The notes under the pieces are model-generated. The model ran no database searches. It worked only from the letters and a program-made list of their open reading frames with translations, and was not told the origin of the DNA. A DNA stretch of 64,000 nucleotides from Flavobacterium sp. DG2-3 (GTDB taxonomy: Bacteria; Bacteroidota; Bacteroidia; Flavobacteriales; Flavobacteriaceae), in the NCBI RefSeq assembly GCF_030730925.1, contig NZ_JAVAMB010000022.1, positions 1 to 64,000 on the forward strand, given 5' to 3'. Below, in pieces: positions 9,086-18,646 of the stretch. The translations under genes and the position numbers were made by a program. Each line of letters starts with the position of its first letter. The first letter of the stretch is position 1.

Positions 9086-10810
9086 ATGAAATATAATTAC
9101 TTCTTAATCGCTGTTTTTCTTCTTTTTGTTTGCTGCAAAGAAAAAAATTCAGAACCCAAATCTGTTAAAGTTAGCGCCACACAAGGCTGCTACATTCCGA
9201 AAACGAATGACAAAGATTGGTATACGCAAAATAAAAAAGCACCAAAATTTAAAGGCCTTGATGGCATTTCTTTTCAAATTTCTACGAATAGTCCAGAAGC
9301 TCAGGAATATTTTAATCAGGGATTGATGTTGGCTTACGGATTTAATCATGCCGAGGCTGCGAGATCATTTTATGAAGCCAGCCGTTTAGATCCGAATTGT
9401 GCTATGGCGTATTGGGGTTTTGCGTATGTTTTAGGTCCGAATTATAATGGCGGAATGGAAGAAGATAATTTTCAGCGTGCTTATGATGCGGCTCAAAAAG
9501 CCAAAAAACTTGCTGCAAAATGCACGCCGAAAGAAATTGCTATGATTGATGCTTTGTCTGTACGTTACGCAAAAAATCCCCCTGCAGACAGAAAACCTTT
9601 AGATACAGCTTATGCCGTTGCAATGAAAAAGGTATATCTCAAATTCCCTTCAGATCCTGATATTGGAGCGCTTTACGGCGAATCTCTTATGAATCTTCAT
9701 CCTTGGGATTTGTATGAAAAAGATACGGAGATTCCGAAAAAATGGACACCACAAATATTAGCTATTTTAAACGAATTAATTAAAAAGAATCCGAAACATC
9801 CCGGTGCGCATCATTTTTTAGTCCACGCTGTAGAAGCCTCTTCACATCCAGAAAACGGACTCAAAAGTGCCAAATTACTAGAAACTTTAGTTCCAGGCTC
9901 GGGGCATTTGGTTCACATGCCTTCTCATATTTACATTCGCACTGGTGATTATCACGAAGGCACACTTTCTAATATTGAAGCCGTGAGAATTGATAGCCTT
10001 TACTCCACTACTTGTAATGCACAAGGCGCTTATCCTCTCGCCTATTATCCGCACAATTATCATTTTTTAACGGCAACGGCAGCTTTAGAAGGAAATTCAA
10101 AATTGGCTTGGAAATCGGCGCTGACTTTGCAAGAGCATATTTCGCCTAAAATTATGCGCGAAGCTGGTTGGGGAACTTTACAGCATTATTATAGTATTCC
10201 GTATTACATTGCCGTAAAATTCTCAATGTGGGACAAGATTATGGAAATTCCGCAACCCGATAAAGATCTCGTTTATCCAAACGCAATTTGGCATTATGCC
10301 AAAGGAATGGCGTATCTTGGAAAAAATGATATTGCAAATGCCGAAAAACAGCTTGCTTCTCTCAACGAATTAGCTAAAGACCAAACTTTAAAAGACATAA
10401 CAATTTGGAATATTAATACCACTTATGATTTGGTTCAAATTGCCAATAACGTTCTTTCAGCAGGAATTAAAGCGAAAAAGAATAACTTAGATAAAGCAAT
10501 TGCACTATTGAATAAAGCAGTAGAAATTGAAGATCGTTTAAACTACAACGAACCCCCAGATTGGTTTTTCTCCGTAAGACATTATTTAGGAGCAGTTTTA
10601 CTTAAATTTGGAAAATATGCCGAAGCCGAAAAAATCTACAGACAAGATTTGCAAACGCTCCCAAAAAACGGCTTCGCCCTAATCGGACTTTATAATGCTC
10701 TAACACTGCAGAAAAAAGAAAAAGAGGCTTTAAAAATTAAAACCTCTTTTGATGATTCTTGGCAATATGCCGATGTGAAGATTGTGGGGTCTTCTAGTAT
10801 TTTGGAGTGA
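9086..10810 (+). CDS. TPR-repeat lipoprotein
   Basis: This 574-aa protein has a lipoprotein signal peptide: a hydrophobic N-terminus ending in LLFVCC, with lipidation at Cys16 or Cys17. It then carries tetratricopeptide-like helices. Blocks such as AEAARSFYEASRLDPNCAMA (about residues 88-107), KGMAYLGKNDIANAEKQL and the C-terminal pair around FGKYAEAEKIYRQDL have the TPR spacing of small and large residues. It probably sits at a membrane face as a protein-binding scaffold. It is not an SusD homologue by visible motifs. It stands alone. Substrate or partner is unknown. Confidence 0.75.
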   Translation: MKYNYFLIAVFLLFVCCKEKNSEPKSVKVSATQGCYIPKTNDKDWYTQNKKAPKFKGLDGISFQISTNSPEAQEYFNQGLMLAYGFNHAEAARSFYEASRLDPNCAMAYWGFAYVLGPNYNGGMEEDNFQRAYDAAQKAKKLAAKCTPKEIAMIDALSVRYAKNPPADRKPLDTAYAVAMKKVYLKFPSDPDIGALYGESLMNLHPWDLYEKDTEIPKKWTPQILAILNELIKKNPKHPGAHHFLVHAVEASSHPENGLKSAKLLETLVPGSGHLVHMPSHIYIRTGDYHEGTLSNIEAVRIDSLYSTTCNAQGAYPLAYYPHNYHFLTATAALEGNSKLAWKSALTLQEHISPKIMREAGWGTLQHYYSIPYYIAVKFSMWDKIMEIPQPDKDLVYPNAIWHYAKGMAYLGKNDIANAEKQLASLNELAKDQTLKDITIWNINTTYDLVQIANNVLSAGIKAKKNNLDKAIALLNKAVEIEDRLNYNEPPDWFFSVRHYLGAVLLKFGKYAEAEKIYRQDLQTLPKNGFALIGLYNALTLQKKEKEALKIKTSFDDSWQYADVKIVGSSSILE

Positions 10811-10814
10811 AATT

Positions 10815-10862
10815 ATCTAAAATTGTAAATTCTTAATATATCTCAAAATAAGAATTTTACAC
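10815..10862. terminator. Bidirectional terminator between convergent genes
   Basis: An imperfect hairpin pairs AATTGTAAATTCTTA with TAAGAATTTTACACAATT across the 54-bp gap between the TPR gene stop (10810) and the leftward gene stop (10865). Confidence 0.5.
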
Positions 10863-10864
10863 AA

Positions 10865-11449
10865 TTACTCAATGAAAACTACTGGAAGTTTATTTGATTC
10901 GATTGTACCTGTAAAAACCTTATAGTCCTTTTTAATGATAGCCTCAATTCTTTTTTTTACATATCCCATATCCACAAACATTTCAGAAACAGTATACTTT
11001 AGTGATGCATAATATTTTTTCTTTCTATCAACTAAAAAATAGCTTGTTTGTTTTGCGCTAATATTTCTCTCTATCTTAAATTGCAACTTGAAGTACAAAT
11101 CTTCGTTAGATTTTATTTCTAATAAAGTAAAATTTTGATTACTCATTTTTAGATCTACGTTGTTACTCCTTTCTAAAATATTAGAAATTTTAAGAACCTC
11201 ATTGTTTTTTTTGTCCACTAAAATAAAATAAGGATTCATAAAATAGCTGTTATCATATTTTGCATCAGCTAAAAAAAGCGTGTCAATTAAAATATAATAA
11301 TTTTCTTTTGAATTATTTTTTATAACAAAATCAATATTTTGATTTTCTACAATTTTCTTGCTTAAAATTTTAATTGTTAAATCTTTATTATTTTGTGCAT
11401 TTAAAATTAGTATATAAAACAAACAAAAGATAATGGCCGTACTTTTCAT
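10865..11449 (-). CDS. Secreted protein, candidate immunity protein for RHS tip 1
   Basis: This 194-aa protein starts at ATG 11449, 7 bp after the stop of the giant RHS gene. The longer frame up to 11509 would run back into that gene. It has a clean signal peptide (MKSTAIIFCLFYILILNAQ). The mature part is rich in short alternating hydrophobic strands (FVIKNNSKENYYILID, KISNILERSNN), suggesting a beta-sandwich like some protease inhibitors. No family is recognised. Its position directly behind an RHS toxin-like tip, and the unrelated gene in the same place in unit 2, make it the likely cognate immunity protein, acting outside the cytoplasm. Function is inference. Confidence 0.55.
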   Translation of the reverse strand: MKSTAIIFCLFYILILNAQNNKDLTIKILSKKIVENQNIDFVIKNNSKENYYILIDTLFLADAKYDNSYFMNPYFILVDKKNNEVLKISNILERSNNVDLKMSNQNFTLLEIKSNEDLYFKLQFKIERNISAKQTSYFLVDRKKKYYASLKYTVSEMFVDMGYVKKRIEAIIKKDYKVFTGTIESNKLPVVFIE

Positions 11450-11456
11450 ATTTATA

Positions 11457-14400
11457 TTATTTAGCATCATAACAATCAATAATTGAACCATAACTTTTAA
11501 ACAATTCATAATTTGGAAGCCCCTGATTAATTATTTCCCAACTAATCGAACTATATTCACTCATTGCCTCTCTATATTCTTCACTTCTGTATTTATTAAA
11601 CCAAGAAGACATATTACCGTTAAGTACGTTTTCGACATGTACAAGTTCATGCCCTAACGCACTTGCTAGTCTAAGGTAGCTTGAAAATGCAATCTTTGCA
11701 ATCTTAACTGAGCCATTTAAGCTAAAAACTGATCTATTTTTATATGCAACACTTTGTATTGGTGTCTCTCCTTCTTCACCTGAAGCTAAACTTTCCACTT
11801 TTTCTAAACAAGGACTACTTACATCATTATACATCTCAGGGAAAATTTTTAAAGCAAACTCTTCAAGGTTTAATCCCTCAAAACTCGCAGCCTCTCGAGG
11901 GTTTGCATATCCAGCATCCTTCAGTCGCCCTATTAAATCCTGCGTTTCAATAATTCGGTGAACAAAGTGATTCAATCCACTTACAATAAGTCCTGTTATT
12001 GCACCTTTCCAAAAATTACCTCCCGTTAATGACGCTCCAACTCCTCCTGAAACCGTTCCAAAAGCTATCATTCCAATGTTCGAACTTGCTAAACTACCGG
12101 CGCCACTCCAAACTTTTGTTGGGTTAATCATTTTCCCACTTGCATTTAATCCTTCATGGTTAAAGCCAGTTCCATAAGCACTGGCAGCTATACTGCTCAA
12201 GGCTCCTGCTGCAAACCCGCTCCAAAATTTTCCACCTGAAATTGCAGTCATTCCTCCTTGAAATGTCCCATGAGCAACTGCGCTCACTGCTGATCTTACA
12301 AAAAAATTGCCTATTGTACTGGCTGCACTACCAATTCCAAAAGTCACTGCCGAACTTGCTGCGCCAATAAATGTAGCTTTAACCAGGCCTCCAACGGTGA
12401 AAGGAACATCAGCAACCAAGGCCGTAATGGTATAGGTCAGCGCTGCAATAGCTGCTCCAATACCTACTGCAGCAAAAAAGCCTATTTCTGCAAATTCACC
12501 TGACGAATCCGTATACTTCAGCGGATTATTCAGAACGTAAGCATACTTATTGTAATTCTGCGTATTGAAAGGCTCCTGCACATAATTGTCAGGCTGCAGG
12601 AATCGGTGCAGCTTCGGGTCATAAAGACGCCCGTTCATGTGGATGATGCCCACGCTCTGCAGATGCTCGTGTCCTGTATAGCCTCGGTCTAAAACCGTCA
12701 ATCCCGCAAGAACATTTCCTGCTCCGTCCTGAACCTTTACAATGCTGCCCCAAGCATCAAATAATCGTTTCTCTACAACAGCTCCGTTCTGGTCGCTTAT
12801 GGCAACAATGGTTCCCTGATAGTCCCTGTGCAAATATAGGTAATTCTGGGCAGTTCCGTTGCTTTTCAGCACGACAGGCGCACTGTAGCCGTCACCGCCT
12901 ATATAGGTCACAAACTCGATTTCTCCAGTAACGGTATTATGTTTGACTTCCATACTACCATCTTCGGAGTAATGCTTGCGGTAAGTCCTTAGCATTTTGT
13001 CATCGGCCAGACTACCGTAAAACATCGAGCTTCTGTCATTTCCGTCATTGTAGGTGAAGCTTATTTTGTCCACTCCAGCCTCTTCAATCTGCACTGGGCT
13101 TTTAAATACATTGTAGCTTACTGCCAGATTTGGTTTTGCTGTATAATGGCTTAGCGCCTCCGCGGTCGGAACTATGGCTTTGTTCTGATAGGTTTTGGCT
13201 CCGTCATACTCGTAAGTCCCCACGCTATTCTGCGTGATTCTTCCCTTATCGTCATAAACCTGCGCTTCTTGGATGCCCGCTCCGTTGGTGTATTCCGTCA
13301 GACGGTCCAGTCCGTCGTATTTGAATGTCTCGCTTCTGCCGAACAGACTGTTGCTGCGGCTATTCAGGTTGCCTCTTTTGATTTCAAAATCAGCATTCAG
13401 GGTCATTATGTTGACTACGGACGGACTTGTCTTATCGTGTCTGATCTGCCTTACATAGCCATACTGGTCATAAGTGTTAATTGTCACTATTCCGTTTCCG
13501 AATGCCCCACCTGTGAGCTGTCCTCTTTCATTTAAAGAGTTGGTCTGCCATAAAACCTGCTGGGTCGCATCGTCTACAATCTGCCAAGGAAAGCCGTTCT
13601 GGTAGATATTTTTCACCGTCTTTGAACTTGCCTTTCCTGAAGCGGATGCCATGGATGTTTCCTTCTCAACTCTTCCTTGGGTGTCAAATGACATCTCTTT
13701 TACAAAAACCGCATATGGCGTCGTTTCTGTAGTTTTATAGAGTCTTTTCAGGCTGTCATATTCATAAATGTTTGTTATGGTTTTGCTCTCTGTGTTATCC
13801 ACAAAAGTGGTACCTGCTATTTGGTTCAACGAGTTATAGGCATAAGTTGTCTTGCTATTGGTAAGGGTTCCTGAAATTGTTTTTTGCGTTGGTTTACCGG
13901 CGTTATTATATATATAAGATGTGGTTCCATTTGGTGTGGATTCCGTCATCATCTGCCCGAAAGCATCATAGCTGTAAGTGTACACTCCCGCACTAGGGTC
14001 GGTCAGCTTTACCTTATTGCCCCAGCCGTCAATCACGATCTGGACCTTGTTGCCCTGATAGTCGGATTCTTTCAGCTGTCCGCCGGCAAAATAGGTGAAA
14101 TTGATTGTCCCTCCCGGATCTGTCGTCTGGATCTTGTTGCCCATAGCATCTGCTGTGGCAGTGGTTATTTTGCCGTCATCGCTGCTTGTCGTGGTCACTC
14201 CCGAATACGAAAAAGTCTGTATCTTTCCTGTCGGAGAAGTGATTTTGGTCGGCCTCATCAGAAAATCATACTCATAGCTTGTCCAAAGGCTTGGTGCAGA
14301 AAAATAAGGTTCGCTTTCTTTTTCCTTCCTTCCTAGATCGTCGTACACAATCTGCTTAGTTATCATACTATTGGCAGCAAATCCTTTAGCCGATTTTTTA

Positions 14401-17400
14401 ACAATTCTACCTAGCACATCATATTCTGTTACCGTTTTCGTGTCAAGACTGCTTGTTGTAGTTACGGTGTATCCGCCAGAACCTAATTTGGCATAGGTAT
14501 TTGTAGTAGTGATTGGGATTGCTGATGTATTTAGAACAGTAGTACTAACCAGTTTTCCCCAGTTATCATAATTATAATTATTTGTCACCCCTAGGTAGTC
14601 TATTGACTGGCTCATCTGTCCCAAATTATTATAAGCGTAATTAGTCACAAATCCCTGATGGTCTGTCTTCTTGACAACAAAACGCTTTGTCGAATCGTAC
14701 TCGTCTTTGATCGTTCGCGGTGCCGGAACCGGGGTAGCCGTCGGAGCCGAAACGGTTTTGGTCAGAAGGTTACCCAGGGCATCGTAGGCCATATCCTCTG
14801 CAATCGCATAGGTGTTATGCCCTTTCTTCTCTGTTCGCACTAGATTGGAGCCTGAATAGGCATAGGTTTCCTCTGAAGTTCTGGTATCACCCGAAGCCGT
14901 ATTGCGGAGTGTTGAGACCACTCGCTTTGGCCTTCCGATATAGTAGGATGCCCCTGCGCCAGTCGGATTGTTGTCGTATTCGGTATCAACGGCAGTGCTG
15001 CCCTGAAGTGAAGAGCCTGTATAATGGTTTGTTACGCTTCTTACCTCAAGGCCGTAATAGTTGCCGCTGTCCGCTCCTCCATCATAAGAATACACGGTCT
15101 CTTTCTTTATGCCTGTAAGATGGTCTTCAATAACCTGTCTATTAAGCAAAACATTGAAAACGCCATTATTTGAATCTGGCGCTCCCGCATTTGGTGCCGA
15201 TGAAGCCACTGGTGTTGCTACAAATTTAGTATTGCCACTCGCTGTAAAGCCTGGCTGCAGGATAATCTGTGGCGCAGTATAATTTACTGCCAAATCGTTG
15301 CTTATTGCTGAAGATGCTGTAATCTGATTTCCTGCTTTAAAGGTCTTCCCGCTTGTAACTGGAGCGTTGATATTCAGATTAGCTGGAATTGATTCCGGAC
15401 TTGTCGCATCTCCACCACCTTTTGCATAGGTTGCAAAAACATTAGTCTTCGTTGTTATTAAATTGCTCGGCACATTATCAAATACAGTAGTCCCTGTAGT
15501 GCTTGTCCAAGTTATCGTATTTGCTCCTCTAAGATTTGGGTCATTATAGGTTGTTGTCCAGATTTTAGGATTTGCCTCGTTAAGGTACCAGCTGCTTCTT
15601 GTAGTCTTTTTAAAGCCTACTGTTCCATAATTAAAATTCGACACAAATCCTCTGTATCTGAAATCCTGATATTTATAAGCTCCATTTATTACTGCTGTAA
15701 GTTTCGATACAAGATAACTATCAGAGTTTCTTCCAATTTCTATACCAGGATAGTTAACTCCGTTCTCAGACGAATAAAAATCTGCAGATGAATTGCCCAA
15801 ACCTCCATCAGCAGCCATCATCGGCTTGTAATCGATAATCTGTTTAATGTTCCCATTGGATTCTGAAACAGTTATCAATCTGTTCTCAGCATCAACACTT
15901 TTATTGAATTGGTAATACTCAATCTTATTGTAATGTCCTCTTATCACAACAAGATCAGTATTATTTCCGTTATGTCTGTAATTGGATGTTATGGGGATAG
16001 GAATATCAGGCGAATTTGAAAACTGCACCCCCGAGTTATAAGTTGCTGTAAAACCAACTGCTCCCACTCTTCCTATATTATTTACAAAACCGGTTACCTG
16101 CCATTCTGTATCGTGGTTATTGATTGTCCAGCTGTCTTTAAAGTATTTTCTCCATACGCGTACCAAATCTGACTTTCCATCTTTATTGATGTCTATCGCA
16201 TAATAATTGCTAAAATGCCTCTGTGTATTATATGTTGATCCAGTATCTGGCCAGTATTCTACAATATTATGGCTTTCTTTTATAAAATAGCTTCCTCCAG
16301 CAGGATTTGGATTGCTGTAGTAAATATTCCATTGGGTCTGTCCTGATGCTCCCTCACTAGTTGGAAGCATAATATCCGTTTTCCCATCACCGTTAAAATC
16401 TCCGAAAAGCATCTGCTTGGTATCTGAATATTGATCTAATGATCCTTCTCCTATTACCTCCAATTCTACCCAAGGGGCAGCTGTAAGCTGTTTAAAACTA
16501 ACAATTTTATAGGTTTTATCTTTCTTTAAAACCAATACATCAGATTTTCCATCTGAATTAAAATCTGCTATGTATCTTTTATCTCCATTTAAAACTGTGC
16601 TATTCTGAAGACTTGCAAATCCGCTAGTTCCCAAAGAAGTTGATGCATTGGGATCTAGATTAACTAAACTATAATCCCATCCATCTGAAGTCAAATATGT
16701 TTGGCATTCATACCCGTCTCCTCCACCTGCCCAGTTTTGTGATATAGTTTCTACATTATAATATCTTTCATTCTTTTTGCTTATTATAAGAACTTCGCTT
16801 ATTCCGTCTCCATTAAAGTCTCCTTCTAAATATTCATTAGATTTTTTAATTGATGGCACATAGCAGTTATCTACAATATAAGAAAATGTATCATACTGCA
16901 TATTGGTTACACATAAACTTCCATCTATAGGAATATTGTTATTAAAAGCAATTGATTTTGTATAATTTAATGATGTCGAGTTATAAGCTTTAAAGTCAAT
17001 GCTATTGTTTTTTTCATCAGCAAAAACAATAGATTGAAATTGGTTTAGCTTATTATTTGATAAAGTAGTAGCTGCTATAATCTGTCTTTTGTCAGCAACA
17101 AATGGCAGAGCAATCGGTGCATTCCCTGAAGTGCCATCAAACAGTTTTGTAAACATCTTATTATCCGAAACAAAATCCAATCTTCCATCACCATCAAAAT
17201 CGCCTGCCAAATCTGTTTTATCAAATGCCAGATTATTGGTATAGCTCTTTTCTGTCCTTTCCTGATTTGAAGGACTTGAAGCATAAGTAAATGTTACGGG
17301 ATTAGATGCTTCCATCTGTCCGTTGATTTCCTGAATGCTTTTTATTCTTTCATAGCCTAGTGCTGAGTCAAAATCATGCTGAATCTGGTAGTTCCTGAAG

Positions 17401-18182
17401 AAAACATTATTTGCATATACCTGAATGCTGTTTAATATTTGGGTAGAATAGACTGCCTGCCCTTTCATGTAATCCCTTTCGACACGCTTTGACGCACTAT
17501 AAAGGAATGCAATCTTATTCTGAGCAGCAATTCCCGCAGCTGTGTTTCCGCTGAATGTGATTGTGTCTATGTACAGCTGGTTTGTGCCGTTATAAGTTAT
17601 AGTTTTATAATTGTAGTCTATAAAGTTCCCGTTCGTATCCTCATAATGTACAATGTACCAAGAACTAAGAGAAACCGAATTCTGCAGGCTTCCTGATCCC
17701 TTAGAGCCATACCAGCTTCTGGAGCCGTCTGGAGCAGTAACTACAAAATAAGTTGTTGTTCCTTCAACTTTAAGCTCTATTTTGGTATTGCTTTTGTATT
17801 CCGTTTCATATGTGGAGCCGGGCGCCCAGTATGTGCCTGATTTTATCAGAAGGCGCTGTCCGTCAAGAGCCAATTTGTCGTTGTCGTCAAAATCAACACC
17901 GTCAACAAATCCGTCTATATCGCGTCTTGTGGCAATTCGGCTTATCGCTGAAATGCTGTTGATGCTCCATCCCTGTCCGGCTATCCCGCCTCTCACTCCG
18001 CTGCTGTAGACCAGGTTTATTGCCGGAGCAACGCTTTTAATGCTTGGCGGCACGGCAATAGGAAGCGTATAGACTGCCGTTCCTGATGATGAAATCTGAA
18101 GTTCCCCTTTTGTATCGGCAAAATTCTGCGAAAAGGAAGAAACTGAAAATAAAAAAATAATGAAATAGTATAATTGCTTCAT
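11457..18182 (-). CDS. Giant SpvB/FG-GAP/RHS-repeat secreted protein 1, zincin-like tip
   Basis: This 2,241-aa protein starts at ATG 18182; two codons further up is only a TTG. Its order is: signal peptide ending SVSSFSQ; SpvB-like N-domain (about 25-320); five FG-GAP/VCBS calcium-loop motifs such as GDFDGDGRLDF (about 327), GDFNGDGISEV (about 454) and DINKDGKSDLVRVW (about 665); many YD repeats (about 1090-1780); and the RHS-associated core (about 1790-1870, with GYTGHEHLQSVG and GRLYDPKLHRFLQPD). A hydrophobic glycine-rich segment (about 1895-2070) follows, then a unique 164-aa tip with HELVH at about 2178-2182. In known RHS/Tc proteins the repeats form a shell enclosing a C-terminal toxin. 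The tip motif suggests a zinc metallopeptidase. The tip is AT-rich compared with the repeats. It is immediately followed by a putative immunity gene. Confidence 0.85.
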   Translation of the reverse strand: MKQLYYFIIFLFSVSSFSQNFADTKGELQISSSGTAVYTLPIAVPPSIKSVAPAINLVYSSGVRGGIAGQGWSINSISAISRIATRRDIDGFVDGVDFDDNDKLALDGQRLLIKSGTYWAPGSTYETEYKSNTKIELKVEGTTTYFVVTAPDGSRSWYGSKGSGSLQNSVSLSSWYIVHYEDTNGNFIDYNYKTITYNGTNQLYIDTITFSGNTAAGIAAQNKIAFLYSASKRVERDYMKGQAVYSTQILNSIQVYANNVFFRNYQIQHDFDSALGYERIKSIQEINGQMEASNPVTFTYASSPSNQERTEKSYTNNLAFDKTDLAGDFDGDGRLDFVSDNKMFTKLFDGTSGNAPIALPFVADKRQIIAATTLSNNKLNQFQSIVFADEKNNSIDFKAYNSTSLNYTKSIAFNNNIPIDGSLCVTNMQYDTFSYIVDNCYVPSIKKSNEYLEGDFNGDGISEVLIISKKNERYYNVETISQNWAGGGDGYECQTYLTSDGWDYSLVNLDPNASTSLGTSGFASLQNSTVLNGDKRYIADFNSDGKSDVLVLKKDKTYKIVSFKQLTAAPWVELEVIGEGSLDQYSDTKQMLFGDFNGDGKTDIMLPTSEGASGQTQWNIYYSNPNPAGGSYFIKESHNIVEYWPDTGSTYNTQRHFSNYYAIDINKDGKSDLVRVWRKYFKDSWTINNHDTEWQVTGFVNNIGRVGAVGFTATYNSGVQFSNSPDIPIPITSNYRHNGNNTDLVVIRGHYNKIEYYQFNKSVDAENRLITVSESNGNIKQIIDYKPMMAADGGLGNSSADFYSSENGVNYPGIEIGRNSDSYLVSKLTAVINGAYKYQDFRYRGFVSNFNYGTVGFKKTTRSSWYLNEANPKIWTTTYNDPNLRGANTITWTSTTGTTVFDNVPSNLITTKTNVFATYAKGGGDATSPESIPANLNINAPVTSGKTFKAGNQITASSAISNDLAVNYTAPQIILQPGFTASGNTKFVATPVASSAPNAGAPDSNNGVFNVLLNRQVIEDHLTGIKKETVYSYDGGADSGNYYGLEVRSVTNHYTGSSLQGSTAVDTEYDNNPTGAGASYYIGRPKRVVSTLRNTASGDTRTSEETYAYSGSNLVRTEKKGHNTYAIAEDMAYDALGNLLTKTVSAPTATPVPAPRTIKDEYDSTKRFVVKKTDHQGFVTNYAYNNLGQMSQSIDYLGVTNNYNYDNWGKLVSTTVLNTSAIPITTTNTYAKLGSGGYTVTTTSSLDTKTVTEYDVLGRIVKKSAKGFAANSMITKQIVYDDLGRKEKESEPYFSAPSLWTSYEYDFLMRPTKITSPTGKIQTFSYSGVTTTSSDDGKITTATADAMGNKIQTTDPGGTINFTYFAGGQLKESDYQGNKVQIVIDGWGNKVKLTDPSAGVYTYSYDAFGQMMTESTPNGTTSYIYNNAGKPTQKTISGTLTNSKTTYAYNSLNQIAGTTFVDNTESKTITNIYEYDSLKRLYKTTETTPYAVFVKEMSFDTQGRVEKETSMASASGKASSKTVKNIYQNGFPWQIVDDATQQVLWQTNSLNERGQLTGGAFGNGIVTINTYDQYGYVRQIRHDKTSPSVVNIMTLNADFEIKRGNLNSRSNSLFGRSETFKYDGLDRLTEYTNGAGIQEAQVYDDKGRITQNSVGTYEYDGAKTYQNKAIVPTAEALSHYTAKPNLAVSYNVFKSPVQIEEAGVDKISFTYNDGNDRSSMFYGSLADDKMLRTYRKHYSEDGSMEVKHNTVTGEIEFVTYIGGDGYSAPVVLKSNGTAQNYLYLHRDYQGTIVAISDQNGAVVEKRLFDAWGSIVKVQDGAGNVLAGLTVLDRGYTGHEHLQSVGIIHMNGRLYDPKLHRFLQPDNYVQEPFNTQNYNKYAYVLNNPLKYTDSSGEFAEIGFFAAVGIGAAIAALTYTITALVADVPFTVGGLVKATFIGAASSAVTFGIGSAASTIGNFFVRSAVSAVAHGTFQGGMTAISGGKFWSGFAAGALSSIAASAYGTGFNHEGLNASGKMINPTKVWSGAGSLASSNIGMIAFGTVSGGVGASLTGGNFWKGAITGLIVSGLNHFVHRIIETQDLIGRLKDAGYANPREAASFEGLNLEEFALKIFPEMYNDVSSPCLEKVESLASGEEGETPIQSVAYKNRSVFSLNGSVKIAKIAFSSYLRLASALGHELVHVENVLNGNMSSWFNKYRSEEYREAMSEYSSISWEIINQGLPNYELFKSYGSIIDCYDAK

Positions 18183-18190
18183 ATTCAAAT

Positions 18191-18646
18191 TTATTGCTTG
18201 ATGATTTTAATGGTTTTCTGGTCTCCGTCTTTATAATTAAGTACTACCAGATAAACCCCTCTGGAATATTCCCCAAAAGAAATAATCTGATTGTCTGTAT
18301 TTTCTGTTCTGGAGAAATTCTGCAGCACCTGGCCTGATATTCCATAAACTGTAATGGAAGAAACCTTGTTGTCGTTTATCAGCTCCCATTTTATATAAAG
18401 CTGCTCTTTTACCGGATTGGGGTAATAGGAAATGACATCTTCTTTTGAGAATTTAAGCAGATCTTCATCGGTAACAGCTTCAATCTCTTTAACTTCTTCT
18501 GTAGATTTCCCTGTAGGATTGCAGCCGGAAAGGCATAAATTCCTGACTATCTGGTTTCCGGCAGAATCATAGCTGAAGGTGATTTTCTGCTGGGCATTCG
18601 AAAAAGCACAGAAGCCAAATAATAAAAGTGTGATTAGTTTTTTCAT
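18191..18646 (-). CDS. YD-repeat stub with type IX (Por) sorting domain, unit 1
   Basis: This 151-aa secreted protein has a signal peptide (LFGFCAFSNAQ) and one YD-type repeat (TFSYDSAGNQIVRN). A linker with two Cys (NLCLSGCNP) follows, then a T9SS type A sorting domain: YYPNPVKEQLYIKW, ITVYGISGQVL, and a final GVYLVVLNYKDGDQKTIKI. Such domains direct export by the Bacteroidota type IX system. The gene overlaps the preceding array gene by 4 bp (ATGA) and ends 8 bp before the RHS start, so the three are translationally linked. It is almost identical to the gene at 37699. It may provide T9SS targeting for an RHS protein that carries no such domain itself (inference). Confidence 0.85.
   Translation of the reverse strand: MKKLITLLLFGFCAFSNAQQKITFSYDSAGNQIVRNLCLSGCNPTGKSTEEVKEIEAVTDEDLLKFSKEDVISYYPNPVKEQLYIKWELINDNKVSSITVYGISGQVLQNFSRTENTDNQIISFGEYSRGVYLVVLNYKDGDQKTIKIIKQ

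Noticed and set aside
13269..15118. Several rightward frames of 60-150 codons inside the RHS genes
   Set aside because: They are antisense shadows of the GC-richer YD-repeat region, duplicated in both RHS copies, without signals or family resemblance.
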